Part shown: in pieces, positions 26,019 to 34,793 of the stretch | How positions within the stretch are numbered: the stretch's first letter is position 1 | How the letters are laid out: each line of letters begins with the position of its first letter | Source of the DNA: Psychromicrobium lacuslunae | GTDB taxonomy: Bacteria; Actinomycetota; Actinomycetes; Actinomycetales; Micrococcaceae | Direction: 5' to 3' | Assembly (NCBI RefSeq): GCF_000950575.1 | Contig: NZ_CP011005.1 | Span: 1,240,001 to 1,304,000, forward strand | DNA length: 64,000 nt | Notes under the pieces: generated by a model | What the model was told of the DNA's origin: nothing | Databases searched by the model: none | The model's input: only the letters and a program-made list of their open reading frames with translations | Made by a program: the position numbers and the translations under genes

Positions 26019-26350
26019 GCCTCATCTTCGCAAAGCTCACCCCACAGACCAAAAAGTGTGCTGCAAAACACGTAAATATCCTGGTCTAAGAGATAGTAGC
26101 TTGCCAACTCAGCGGGCTGAAGGCGTTCGACCCCGATTGAGTAAGCCTCCTATCGATTCAGCCTCCTATCGATTCAGCCTCCTATCGATATTGCTAAGCC
26201 CCTATTGATACCGCTGACCGGATCGGATCGGCAGGGGTGGCATACCGTCCATCGATCAGGTGGCAGCCTGGAAGAGAGTTGCGGCTCGGTCCGCGCCTGA
26301 GAAAGCTCAGTCGCTCCTTGCTCGGTCAGTCAACGGATAGGCTTAGGAGC
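26019..26350. other. Divergent intergenic region upstream of tesB
   Basis: 332 bases between two divergently transcribed genes. It contains the 16-bp tandem repeats described separately and presumably both promoters. An in-frame extension upstream of tesB exists from 26237 but lacks a ribosome site, so I do not count it as coding. Confidence 0.6.
26145..26210 (+). repeat. Tandem 16-bp repeats upstream of tesB
   Basis: The unit GCCTCCTATCGATTCA occurs perfectly at 26145 and 26161. It occurs with its last bases changed at 26177, and in a degenerate form (GCCCCTATTGATA) at 26198. It lies about 150 bp upstream of the tesB start. Confidence 0.8.
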
Positions 26351-27265
26351 ATGACTGACGATGCACTAGCCCCGCTGCATGACCTCTTAGAGTTATTGAA
26401 TCTCAGCGACGCTGGCGGCGCACGCACCGATGAGGATATTTTCGTCGGTAGCTCACAAAAACGATATTCGCACCGGGTATTCGGGGGTCAGGTGCTGGCC
26501 CAGTCGCTGATAGCTGGCACCCGCACGGTACAGGCGAGCCGAGCGGTGCATTCCTTGCACGGCTACTTCTTGCGAGCCGGTGATGCAGACCAGCCAATCA
26601 CTTTCGGAGTGCAAAGGCTGCGAGATGGACGTTCCTTCTCGGCTCGACGGATTCATGCCTATCAGAACGGCGAACCCATCCTGTCCATGATTGCTTCTTT
26701 CCAAGAGCCTGATTTCGGAATTGATCATCAGGACACCATCCCCGAAGGCATCCCAGATCCGGAAAGCCTGCCCAGTGCAGAAAAACTGCTAGGGCACCTG
26801 GATCATCCCCTGGCGAGAGCGACGTTCCAGCGTCCCTTCGATATTAGACATGTCGGCAATAACCTATATCTGAAGAATGCAGACGATGACCGCAGACCGT
26901 ATCAAGCGGTGTGGTTGAAGGCCATCGGAGCCTTCCCTGAGGACGCAAACCTGCATCGCGCCGCGCTCGCTTTTGCCAGTGACTACACTTTGCTGGAACC
27001 CTCACTGCGGCCGCACGGCTTGACCTGGACCACCCCCGGCATGTCGGTGGCCAGCCTCGATCACGCCATGTGGTGGCACCGCCCGGTTCGTGTTGATGAC
27101 TGGCTGCTCTACGTTGCTGCATCGCCGAGCGCTTCCGGAGCCCGCGGACTCAATATCGGTAAGTTCTTCAACCGGGAGGGCGTGCTGGTTGCCTCGGTCG
27201 CGCAGGAAGGTATGATCCGAGTTCCTGAGCAGCTGCTCAAAGCCGAGGACGGCACCTCGTTCTAG
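26351..27265 (+). CDS. tesB: Acyl-CoA thioesterase II
   Basis: Hydrolyses acyl-CoA to free acid and CoA. 304 residues forming the double hot-dog fold, with the signature HRVFGGQVLAQSL near residue 39 and SLHGYFLRAGD in the first half, and SLDHAMWWHRP in the second, which holds the catalytic Asp. ATG at 26351 has AGGAG immediately upstream (26345-26349) and is clearly the true start. It is monocistronic and ends before a long hairpin. Confidence 0.93.
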   Translation: MTDDALAPLHDLLELLNLSDAGGARTDEDIFVGSSQKRYSHRVFGGQVLAQSLIAGTRTVQASRAVHSLHGYFLRAGDADQPITFGVQRLRDGRSFSARRIHAYQNGEPILSMIASFQEPDFGIDHQDTIPEGIPDPESLPSAEKLLGHLDHPLARATFQRPFDIRHVGNNLYLKNADDDRRPYQAVWLKAIGAFPEDANLHRAALAFASDYTLLEPSLRPHGLTWTTPGMSVASLDHAMWWHRPVRVDDWLLYVAASPSASGARGLNIGKFFNREGVLVASVAQEGMIRVPEQLLKAEDGTSF

Positions 27266-27318
27266 ACCCGCGATGGGGAACCGATCGTACTGGCTTAATC
27301 GTACTGGCTTAAGGATAT

Positions 27319-27374
27319 CGGGATTGCCTATTGGTCTGCGACAGCGGATTGTCGCGGACCAATAGGCAATCCCG
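27319..27374. terminator. Long inverted repeat between tesB and ettA
   Basis: Arms of 25 nt (27319-27343 and 27350-27374) pair with a single wobble position around a 6-nt loop. The two genes converge here, so it probably stops transcription from both sides. Confidence 0.75.
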
Positions 27375-27398
27375 GATTACGGAATCGCTACATGCGGC

Positions 27399-29081
27399 TT
27401 AGTCGCGCGTGAGCTTCCGATAGGTCACGCGGTGAGGCCTCGCCGCATCCGCACCTAAGCGCTCGATCTTATTCTCTTCATAAGACTCAAAGTTGCCTTC
27501 GAACCAGTACCAGTTGGCCGGATTTTCCTCGGTGCCTTCGTAGGCCAGGATATGAGTTGCCACTCGGTCTAGGAACCAGCGGTCGTGCGAAACCACGACA
27601 GCGCAACCAGGGAATTCGAGAAGCGCATTTTCCAGACTGGAAAGCGTCTCGACATCGAGGTCGTTAGTTGGTTCGTCGAGCAGCAGCAAATTTCCGCCCT
27701 GTTTGAGGGTCAGCGCGAGGTTCAAACGGTTGCGCTCACCACCGGAGAGCACTCCGGCTTTCTTCTGCTGATCCGGTCCTTTGAAACCGAAGGCTGAGAC
27801 ATAAGCACGGGAAGGCATTTCGACGTTGCCGACCTTAATGAAGTCCAAACCGTCCGAGACAACTTCCCAGAGATTCTTCTCCGGATCAATGCCGCCACGG
27901 CTCTGATCGACGTAGGAAACCCGGACCGAGTCACCGATCTTCAGGCTTCCCCCGTCGAGCGGCTCTAAGCCGACAATAGTTTTGAACAGGGTGGTCTTAC
28001 CCACACCGTTCGGGCCGATTACTCCCACAATGCCGTTGCGTGGCAATGAGAAGGATAGCCCGTTAATCAGTTCTCGATCGCCGAACCCCTTCTGCAGATT
28101 GGTGGCTTCAAGGACCAACGAGCCAAGCCTCGGTCCCGGCGGAATCTGAATTTCTTCGAAGTCGAGTTTTCGGGTACGGTCCGCTTCTGCGGCCATCTCC
28201 TCGTATCGGGCCAAGCGCGCTTTCGACTTGGTCTGCCTTCCCTTGGCATTGGACCGCACCCATTCCAGCTCTTCGCTGAGTCGTTTGGCTTGCTTCGCGT
28301 CCTTTTTGCCCTGGATTTCGAGTCTTGCGCGTTTCTTCTCCAGGTAGGTGGAGTAGTTGCCCTCATATGGATAGAGATGCCCGCGATCCACTTCCGCGAT
28401 CCATTCCGCGACGTGATCTAGGAAGTAACGGTCGTGGGTGACTGCGAGCACCGCGCCGGGGTAACTAGAAAGGTGCTGCTCAAGCCAGAGCACGCTCTCA
28501 GCATCCAGATGGTTAGTGGGCTCGTCAAGCAACAGCAAATCCGGCTTTTGCAAGAGCAACTTACACAACGCCACTCGGCGACGCTCGCCACCGGAAAGCA
28601 CTGTGACATCCGCATCGCCGGGCGGGCAGCGCAGAGCATCCATTGCTTGCTCGAGCTGCGAATCTAAGTCCCAGGCGTCGGCGGCATCAATGGCTTCCTG
28701 CAGCTTCCCCATCTCTTCCAATAAGGCGTCGTAATCCGCATCCGGGTTCGCCATCTCTTCCGAGATCTGATTGAACCGTTGAATCTTCTGATAGATCTCG
28801 CCGACGCCCTCTTGGACATTGCCTAAGACAGTCTTCTCTTCGTTCAGCGGCGGTTCCTGGAGCAGGATACCTACCGTGTACCCCGGGCTCAGTCGGGCTT
28901 CGCCGTTTGAGGGGGTATCCAGACCGGCCATAATTTTCAGGATGGTTGACTTACCAGCCCCGTTCGGTCCCACGACGCCAATTTTGGCACCCGGGAAAAA
29001 AGACATGCTGACATCGTCGAGGATGACCTTATCGCCCACCGCTTTGCGGGCCTTGGTCATGGTGTAAATAAATTCCGCCAT
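27399..29081 (-). CDS. ettA: Energy-dependent translational throttle protein EttA (ABC-F)
   Basis: 560 residues, two ABC domains on one chain and no membrane domain. Walker A motifs are GPNGAGKS and GPNGVGKT, the signatures LSGGERRRVAL and LSGGERNRLNL, and the Walker B sites LLLDEPTNHLD and LLLDEPTNDLD. The arm and inter-domain linker are EttA-like (MAEFIYTM start, NPANWYWFEGNFESYEENK). It binds the ribosomal E site and gates the first elongation steps according to the ATP/ADP ratio. Confidence 0.95.
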   Translation of the reverse strand: MAEFIYTMTKARKAVGDKVILDDVSMSFFPGAKIGVVGPNGAGKSTILKIMAGLDTPSNGEARLSPGYTVGILLQEPPLNEEKTVLGNVQEGVGEIYQKIQRFNQISEEMANPDADYDALLEEMGKLQEAIDAADAWDLDSQLEQAMDALRCPPGDADVTVLSGGERRRVALCKLLLQKPDLLLLDEPTNHLDAESVLWLEQHLSSYPGAVLAVTHDRYFLDHVAEWIAEVDRGHLYPYEGNYSTYLEKKRARLEIQGKKDAKQAKRLSEELEWVRSNAKGRQTKSKARLARYEEMAAEADRTRKLDFEEIQIPPGPRLGSLVLEATNLQKGFGDRELINGLSFSLPRNGIVGVIGPNGVGKTTLFKTIVGLEPLDGGSLKIGDSVRVSYVDQSRGGIDPEKNLWEVVSDGLDFIKVGNVEMPSRAYVSAFGFKGPDQQKKAGVLSGGERNRLNLALTLKQGGNLLLLDEPTNDLDVETLSSLENALLEFPGCAVVVSHDRWFLDRVATHILAYEGTEENPANWYWFEGNFESYEENKIERLGADAARPHRVTYRKLTRD

Positions 29082-29232
29082 GCTTCAAGGCTAGTGGGTG
29101 AGAGCCACTAACTCACAACGGACCACACAGCGGCCACCCCAGTCGGCAGCAATCCTGGCAGGAAGACCCGCATAGTCAACGACTAATCAGCGGGAAACCC
29201 GAACGCCAATCGCTGAATCGGCCAGGCTTAGC

Positions 29233-29709
29233 CTAGCCCTGATCACCGACAAAGCACTTTCCGGTGCTCAGCACCGGCTGCAAGGTCACGGCAACCTTGC
29301 CTTCTCTTACTTGACCAATCACACAGGATTTCTCGACCTTGACCGAACCCTGAATGGCATCTACATCGAGACCAGTGGGAGTTTTCGAGATTGAAACTTC
29401 CACGTCTTTTGCTTCGACTCCGAGGCCTTGAAGGGTGCTGCGCACCTCATCTTGGCTCGGCTTCGGTGACTTCGCCGCCAAAGAAGTGAGAGCATCATTC
29501 ACTTTAGTCACCATGGAACCAACCACGCCTGGTGACCTGGTTGCCAATGCTGCAGCGGCTGGGGCGGTCTCTTCAGGGGATGTTTCGGGGCTGGGCGCTG
29601 AGCATCCCACCAAGCCAAAAATAGCCGCCACAACCACCACCGCAGGTATCACTGCACTAACTGCCGAGCGAGAGTTCGAAGCTCTCCGGCTTCTTTCGAT
29701 CTGAGTCAC
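29233..29709 (-). CDS. Small lipoprotein of unknown function
   Basis: 158 residues. A basic N-terminus and hydrophobic segment end in the lipobox LVGC with Cys36, so it should be lipid-anchored outside the membrane. A Pro/Glu/Ala-rich linker (37-60) precedes a domain of about 95 residues with two cysteines (SCVIGQV, GKCFVGDQG) that may form a disulfide. It looks like a DUF-type actinobacterial lipoprotein. It starts 5 bp after the MFS gene stop and may be co-transcribed with it. Confidence 0.8.
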   Translation of the reverse strand: MTQIERSRRASNSRSAVSAVIPAVVVVAAIFGLVGCSAPSPETSPEETAPAAAALATRSPGVVGSMVTKVNDALTSLAAKSPKPSQDEVRSTLQGLGVEAKDVEVSISKTPTGLDVDAIQGSVKVEKSCVIGQVREGKVAVTLQPVLSTGKCFVGDQG

Positions 29710-29713
29710 TCAT

Positions 29714-31141
29714 TCATTCTGTCATGAGAGATTTGTCCGGCCCGGTTCGATAAGAAATAAACACGCCAACAACGGCTATCGCAGCCGATATTGCCAGGGT
29801 TCCGATCACTGGCCAGATTCCTGCTACGGCAGCCTCGCCCGGCTGTGCGGACAGAGTCCCAAAAACCACACCGACAACGGCGAGCGCCGCGGCAGCTCCG
29901 ATGGAATCAATCATCGACATTGCGGATGAAATCGCGCCTTGATTGCTCTTCGACGCTTGGCTCAACCCCATTGTGCTCAACCGGGCCAGCCCAAAGCCCA
30001 TACCTGCACCGGCAAATATCCAAGCCACAATAAGCACCGGTGCCGGTGCCCCGAACAAGACCGAAATCACCACAAGAACTAAAGAAAAACACAGCGAGAT
30101 GCTGCCGCCCTGCACCGCTCGCTGATGCGAGACCTGCTCGGTCAGCCTGGACTGCGTCACCGAGGCCACCGTCCAGGAGATCCCTCCCACGGTCAGCGCC
30201 AGCCCGGCCGCCGTCGGACTCAATCCGTATCTCTTGACCAACGCTAAGACCAAGTACACCTCGGCGCTAAAGAAAGCCGCCGCCAACATTCCACGCATTA
30301 AAATCACACTCGGCAAACCCCGTTGAGCCCTTAAAGTTCCGGCTGGGAGCAGCGGACGGACAGACAGCACAACTCCCCCAAGACCCACGACAACCAGGGC
30401 TACCGCTATCAGCCCGGAGAACTGGGCGGCCAGGCCCAGAACAAGTGTTGCCAGAGCGGCGGCGAATGCCCACAATAACCGTTTACCCCACGGTGCTCCA
30501 GCATTGCCCGGTCCCATCTGAGCAGCATTGGCACGAATCCCGGGCAGCATCAGCAAGAGTGCAATAGGCAAAAGGATTAACACTCCGAGGAACACCCAGC
30601 GCCAATGCAGGTGGTCAGCAATCACTCCAGCAATAAACGGGCCGACGACCGAGGGAACCGCCCAAGCCACGGAAAAAGCAGCGAATATTTTCGGCAACAG
30701 CTGCTTGGGGTAGATCCGGGCCAGCAGTACGTAGATCACCACACTAATCGCGCCACTGCCCACGCCCTGGATGGCGCGAGCCATCACCAACAGCGTCATG
30801 GAGTTCGCCGCACCAGCCAGCAATAGCCCAACGGCGAATACGCTCAAGGCCGCGAACAGCGGACCTCGCGGGCCACGCCGATCCGACCATGAACCAGCGG
30901 CAACCATTCCGATCACCCCGGTGGCATAGGTCATCGCGAACACCAAGCCGTACAGTGTGCTTCCTGAGAGCTCCGCGCTTACCGCTGGCATGATCGTGGT
31001 CACCGCGAGGGATTCGAAAGCGGTCAACACGACCACCGAAAATATCCCAATAGTTGTCAGCAAGTATTGGGGTGACCACACTGATTGCTTTGTTGCCACT
31101 GCCCCGTTGTCCAATTTCGCCACGTCTTCATCAATAGTCAC
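29714..31141 (-). CDS. MFS transporter, drug/H+ antiporter type
   Basis: 475 residues with about 14 hydrophobic segments. The MFS motif A is present as GSWSDRRGPRGPL near residues 80-92, and AFSVAWAVPSVVGPFIAG (about 153-170) is the motif C of exporters. This points to a DHA2-like multidrug antiporter; the substrate is unknown. The lipoprotein gene lies directly downstream. Confidence 0.88.
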   Translation of the reverse strand: MTIDEDVAKLDNGAVATKQSVWSPQYLLTTIGIFSVVVLTAFESLAVTTIMPAVSAELSGSTLYGLVFAMTYATGVIGMVAAGSWSDRRGPRGPLFAALSVFAVGLLLAGAANSMTLLVMARAIQGVGSGAISVVIYVLLARIYPKQLLPKIFAAFSVAWAVPSVVGPFIAGVIADHLHWRWVFLGVLILLPIALLLMLPGIRANAAQMGPGNAGAPWGKRLLWAFAAALATLVLGLAAQFSGLIAVALVVVGLGGVVLSVRPLLPAGTLRAQRGLPSVILMRGMLAAAFFSAEVYLVLALVKRYGLSPTAAGLALTVGGISWTVASVTQSRLTEQVSHQRAVQGGSISLCFSLVLVVISVLFGAPAPVLIVAWIFAGAGMGFGLARLSTMGLSQASKSNQGAISSAMSMIDSIGAAAALAVVGVVFGTLSAQPGEAAVAGIWPVIGTLAISAAIAVVGVFISYRTGPDKSLMTE

Positions 31142-31303
31142 AGCATCAACCTAGAACCTCAGGTTGACTTTAGGTCAAGCCTATCCTCGGTTGCTCGAAG
31201 CAGGTCGCAGCCTGTTTCAACCGACCTTTGTTCCCTATCTCTGTACTATTTCCGAATCTCTGTATTGCCTCAGCTCCGATTCAACATCGAGCGAAAGCTA
31301 GTC

Positions 31304-31861
31304 TTAGAAAGCTGGCTCGGTCTCCTCTTCAGCAGCGCCTGCCTCCGTCTGAGCCTCGGCATCTGCTTCATCACCGAATTCTTCCTCAGCGTCGCTCAGG
31401 TCGCCCTGCGGTCTATCCCGGCTCTCAGCCTCGCTCAAATCGCCATCGGTTCCTTGATTCCCCGCTTCGGCCGGCGACTCTTTAGAACTGGGTAGCTCAA
31501 AAGTGTGAGTGGTCCGCTTGAACTTGGCCGTCCCCCAGAAGAGGTCGTGCCCCACCGCCTCAGCGTCAATCTCTGGCGCTATTCCACGACGTTCTCCGTT
31601 CACCCATTGTCGGAGCTTTAGTTTGCCGGTGACGATGACTCTCTCGCCTTTGACCACGCTGCAGGATGCGTTCTGCGCTAAACCGCGGAACATCGATACC
31701 GAGTACCAGTTCGTTCCAGCGTCCACCCACTGCGATTTCGTTCGGTCGTATCTTCGTTCAGTTGAGCCTAATCTGAAACTTGCCACCGGCCAGCCTTGTT
31801 CGGTGAGAATAGTTTTGACCTCGCTGGCCACAAACCCTCGAACAGTCACTACATCACTCAT
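31304..31861 (-). CDS. ssb: Single-stranded DNA-binding protein
   Basis: 185 residues. The OB fold occupies 1-115 (TVRGFVASEVKTI, NWYSVSMFRGLAQNA, GERVIVTGKLKLRQW), followed by a 65-residue acidic tail rich in Glu, Asp and Ala ending in EETEPAF. The last residues only loosely resemble the DDxPF tip that recruits repair proteins. It is not beside rpsF and rpsR, so it is probably the secondary SSB paralog of actinobacteria. Confidence 0.88.
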   Translation of the reverse strand: MSDVVTVRGFVASEVKTILTEQGWPVASFRLGSTERRYDRTKSQWVDAGTNWYSVSMFRGLAQNASCSVVKGERVIVTGKLKLRQWVNGERRGIAPEIDAEAVGHDLFWGTAKFKRTTHTFELPSSKESPAEAGNQGTDGDLSEAESRDRPQGDLSDAEEEFGDEADAEAQTEAGAAEEETEPAF

Positions 31862-32048
31862 GGCGAGAACCTTTCGTCAGTTTCCGTCGCTTATCCATCT
31901 CAAGCGCTGTCTTCAGTCTGCGTCGCCATCGCCACACCCTCCAGAGGTGATTGGCGCTATGTGCGAATTCCTGCAGCACGGGGCGATGTGGAGGAGAAGT
32001 CGCTGACATTCGGTAGAGTGGTATGGTGCTTTGTCGAAGACAGCACTC

Positions 32049-32121
32049 GCCTCGGTAGCTCAGCGGATAGAGCAGGAGCCTTCTAATCTCTTGGTCGCAG
32101 GTTCGATTCCTGTCCGGGGCA
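32049..32121 (+). tRNA. tRNA-Arg(UCU)
   Basis: The acceptor GCCTCGG pairs with CCGGGGC with one U-G wobble, the D-arm is GCTCAGCGGATAGAGC, the anticodon loop CTTCTAA gives UCU, and the T-loop is TTCGATT. CCA is not encoded. The anticodon stem has a C-U mismatch next to the loop. Its 3' half is duplicated at 34794, which marks it as an integration target. Confidence 0.92.
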
Positions 32122-32230
32122 CTCCCCGCTTCCCTTTGTTTACAAGAGGAGAAGGGCTCTATTTATCCGCCAGAACTGACATTATTTTCAGTCAAATATT
32201 GACGGATGATGGCGGTCTACGACAGCATGG

Positions 32231-32249
32231 TGGACACTTTTTGGACACT
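32231..32249 (+). repeat. Paired TGGACACT repeats, left end of element
   Basis: TGGACACT occurs twice in direct order (32231-32238 and 32242-32249) with a 3-nt spacer. The same arrangement appears at the right end of the element. These could be integrase arm-binding sites or the residue of a gene end. Confidence 0.5.
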
Positions 32250-32251
32250 TT

Positions 32252-32431
32252 CTAAGCGACTTTTCTTTGTCGTAGCCAGATCTCAATGTCCTTGTCGTCA
32301 TAGCGCATTGTCCCACCCGGCAATTGGCAGAACGTGGGGCCTTGCTTAGCATTCCGGATTAACCAGCGCTCACTGACGCCAAGACGTTCGGCAATAGTGC
32401 GAAATCCATAATATGTGCCCGGTCGGGGGTA
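32252..32431 (-). pseudogene. Excisionase-like HTH remnant without a start codon
   Basis: The frame encodes a MerR/AlpA-type helix-turn-helix of the excisionase kind: FRTIAERLGVSERWLIRNA followed by GTMRYDDKDIEIWLRQRKVA and a stop at 32252. Upstream the frame meets a TAG at 32432-32434, and no ATG, GTG or TTG lies between, so it cannot start normally. A different frame (32359-32634) runs into it from upstream, which fits a frameshifted or truncated gene. It lies inside the tRNA-Arg element, where an excisionase is expected. Confidence 0.6.
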
Positions 32432-32634
32432 CTAATCTTGTTCAGTTTGGCCACTAACTCAATGTCGAAGACCAAATCGCTCGCACCGCCACCAAAGGAA
32501 GCGAGCTTGGCTAGCTGGTGGTCGATTGTCTGCCAGATCTCGACGGTGTCCCCGTGCGGATCAGCGTCGGGCAAGGTAGCAATCAGGGCACCGCTGTCTG
32601 CGACTTCAAGACGAGCCTGGTCGAGAATGCTCAC
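32359..32634 (-). CDS. Hypothetical short protein overlapping the HTH remnant
   Basis: 91 codons (MSILDQARLEV start). The first 70 residues read like a real small protein (IWQTIDHQLAKLASFGGGAS), while the last 20 run through the HTH remnant in another frame. It could be a small gene whose end was altered by a frameshift, or a fragment. No family recognised. Confidence 0.35.
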   Translation of the reverse strand: MSILDQARLEVADSGALIATLPDADPHGDTVEIWQTIDHQLAKLASFGGGASDLVFDIELVAKLNKISTPDRAHIMDFALLPNVLASVSAG

Positions 32635-32723
32635 GTACGGCGAGTTTCCAGTCGATTTCAGCCATTAGCGTTCCCCTTGGTCGTAGAGGGGTGTGGTGGC
32701 GACGGGGGTGGAGCCTTGAATGG

Positions 32724-32755
32724 GTCGGCGCCGCGCGAGATCGCGCGGCGCCGAC
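32724..32755. terminator. GC-rich hairpin downstream of small secreted-protein gene
   Basis: 15-nt arms (32724-32738 and 32741-32755), perfectly complementary, almost all G and C, with a 2-nt spacer. It sits 15 bp past the stop of the minus-strand gene at 32770. No T-tract follows. Confidence 0.65.
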
Positions 32756-32769
32756 TTGTCATTCGCTAG

Positions 32770-33024
32770 TTATTTGGGCGAATAGAGAATGATTCCCCAG
32801 TAGCCACCGCCCGAGAGGCCCGAGCAGTTTGTGGATTCGATCTTGTTCCCGCGGCGCATGAGGTCAACCACTTTCGTGTTTACGGCTTCCCAGCAGGCTG
32901 CGGAAGTGCTCTGCTTCGTCTGCCAAAGCGTTGAGGCCTCGGCGGTGGCTGCGGCACTCAAGCCCGCACCAGCGGCAAGTCCTATAGCTAGGACGGTTGC
33001 GGTCAATGATTTCTTGATGTTCAT
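32770..33024 (-). CDS. Small secreted protein, two cysteines
   Basis: 84 residues with GAGGAG five bases before the ATG, an excellent ribosome site. A signal peptide (residues 1-30, cut near AEA) leaves a mature part of about 54 residues with two cysteines (AACWEAV and STNCSGL) that could form one disulfide, and a Gly/Tyr-rich end. I do not recognise the family. It lies inside the tRNA-Arg element, and its small secreted form recalls the product at 35084. Confidence 0.7.
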   Translation of the reverse strand: MNIKKSLTATVLAIGLAAGAGLSAAATAEASTLWQTKQSTSAACWEAVNTKVVDLMRRGNKIESTNCSGLSGGGYWGIILYSPK

Positions 33025-33164
33025 ATTTACTCCTCGAGCGGATCGTGGGACGAATCCCTATGGACACTCAAAATGTAAGCCATGCCACAAGCTTTTATCC
33101 AGCTAATAGCGATAAAATCCTTTCAGTGCCTCCCGGCTGCCCGGTGTTTTGTCTTCGGATACTT

Positions 33165-33190
33165 GCCAGGGGGCGTGCACGCCCCCTGGC
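33165..33190. terminator. Perfect 26-bp palindrome next to the 62-residue gene
   Basis: GCCAGGGGGCGTG followed directly by its reverse complement, starting at the base after the stop codon of the minus-strand gene at 33191. Probably a terminator, although no T-run follows. Confidence 0.6.
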
Positions 33191-33379
33191 TCATAGTGCA
33201 GGACCTTCTCTAATCTTGGCTTCAAGGTCGACAATAAGCTTTTTCGCCTTCTCAAAGCTTTGACGCTCGCTTGGTTCCGACGACCTGACAGATCCGTATG
33301 GCCAGTAATGGCGAAATTCATCTCTGAGATAGCGCAGATATGCGACCCTAACAGTCTTTGTATCGTCCGTTTCGCTCAT
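33191..33379 (-). CDS. Small hypothetical protein
   Basis: 62 residues, charged and helix-rich (SETDDTKTVRVAYLRYLRDE, then SFEKAKKLIVDLEAKI), with no signal or membrane segment. AGAGAGG stands two to three bases before the ATG, a tight but usable ribosome site, and a strong palindrome follows the stop. Both support a real gene in the element. Function unknown. Confidence 0.55.
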   Translation of the reverse strand: MSETDDTKTVRVAYLRYLRDEFRHYWPYGSVRSSEPSERQSFEKAKKLIVDLEAKIREGPAL

Positions 33380-33551
33380 GACCTCTCTTGACCTGCACCC
33401 AATCTATTCACCCCTTGGCTCTTGCACGGCTTTAGCCAGCACGTCCGAACTAGTTGTTAGGTTGCCACCAGCAGGCTTAACGGCACGCTCGCGAACCACC
33501 CGGCCAATTCCGCGAAGGTTCTGACTGTCGACTTCACCGGCTCAGTGGCCA

Positions 33552-34628
33552 TCAACGGGCCCGCCGACGATAGGCGGCAATCCACTGGTATAAGCCAAAG
33601 GCGACACCAAATATGGCAGCAACCCACGTACTGATTCCTGGTATCGCCGCTGCCGCAGTTGGAAGCCACTCGAGGAACTGCGAACGTCCGGATCTCGTCC
33701 CGAGCCATTCCATTAGGAATGCCATCGTGACCATAAAGATGCCAAATCCAGCGATGATCCAGCTTGTGACGTTGGCTGTGCGACTCGGTCTAGTCGCTCG
33801 AATTGCAGCCAAGTCTTTGTCGAGGCCCTTTGAATGTTCCTGGCCTTGTGCTGGGACGGTAAGGTCGTGGAGCACGTTATCAATCCATTTGAGCATTTCT
33901 ACCCTTGACGCAGTTCTGGTTAGCGGGTCCCCCATGGTTGACAGCTCGATCAATCTCGGCTTTAGCAGCGCTAGCCAGTTCCTTGCCCGCTCCTGACTGC
34001 TCCATCTTGACGATGGACTAACTTGAAGGTGTTCGACCAATTCAATTTCAATAGCCCAAAGAGTCGCGACCGGTGACCGTTCATCACCCTTCGTCGAGTC
34101 TTGCACAAAGAACCCAGCAGCCTTGTTTGAAACGTGAATTATTTTCCAGGTTGACGGGAAGCGTCTAAGCCACCGCGTGCTAAACCTCGTGTACGTAAAC
34201 CCCGCCTGAGCCATTACGATAAAAATCAGCCCTAAAGACGTATAGGTGGTGACGATGGAATATCCACCAAAGAATGCCAATAGGACGATCACTAGTTCGA
34301 CTGAAAGAAACTCGACGACTATTGGTAGCAATGTCCGGCGATAGTATTTATTGTGTGCCCGAAGTGCCCTGCGAAGTTCCGGCCCGAATCGCCGGTCCGC
34401 AATCCTCCAGCTGTGTCCAACGTTGCTGGGTCGCCGAACGCTCTGCGTGTGCCGCAGCCAGGGCAGCCACGGTCTACGCTTTGACGCCTGCATCTCGAAC
34501 TTAGTTAAGGTCATGCCACTAGCCGATTGACCCTCTGTACAGGTTACGGTAAGTGAAATTAACCACCAGCCTGCGCTTACAAGGCCGGCTAATCCAGAAA
34601 ATATTATTATGTTCGCTATCACTTCCAT
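33552..34628 (-). CDS. Membrane protein of unknown function in the tRNA-Arg element
   Basis: 358 residues. Hydrophobic segments lie near 4-28, 102-122, 125-148, 290-312 and 330-350. A basic stretch follows the first (QASKRRPWLPWLRHTQSVRR), and a cytoplasmic-looking central domain of about 130 residues (160-290) has no recognised motif. It is the largest gene between the tRNA-Arg repeats and so the most likely cargo. Base composition looks somewhat more A/T-rich than the core genes. I do not recognise a family. Confidence 0.65.
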   Translation of the reverse strand: MEVIANIIIFSGLAGLVSAGWWLISLTVTCTEGQSASGMTLTKFEMQASKRRPWLPWLRHTQSVRRPSNVGHSWRIADRRFGPELRRALRAHNKYYRRTLLPIVVEFLSVELVIVLLAFFGGYSIVTTYTSLGLIFIVMAQAGFTYTRFSTRWLRRFPSTWKIIHVSNKAAGFFVQDSTKGDERSPVATLWAIEIELVEHLQVSPSSRWSSQERARNWLALLKPRLIELSTMGDPLTRTASRVEMLKWIDNVLHDLTVPAQGQEHSKGLDKDLAAIRATRPSRTANVTSWIIAGFGIFMVTMAFLMEWLGTRSGRSQFLEWLPTAAAAIPGISTWVAAIFGVAFGLYQWIAAYRRRAR

Positions 34629-34735
34629 AGGTGAAACTTAGCATTAGCGAATTCTTGCAGCTCCTAGCTTCTTAGTGATGACTTGCAGGAGTCGGCCCGT
34701 TCGGTGGATCATATGCTCCGGAAAGCCTGAAGTGA

Positions 34736-34754
34736 TGGACACTATCTGGACACC
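34736..34754 (+). repeat. Paired TGGACAC repeats, right end of element
   Basis: TGGACACT at 34736-34743 and TGGACACC at 34747-34754, again in direct order with a 3-nt spacer, about 40 bp before the degenerate tRNA copy. Confidence 0.5.
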
Positions 34755-34793
34755 TAGACGCCGGAATCCCTTTATTTGTAAGGGATAAATTTA

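Noticed and set aside
31085-31495. 136-codon plus-strand frame overlapping ssb and MFS ends
   Set aside because: Antisense to the acidic tail of ssb, with no start signal and low-complexity content.
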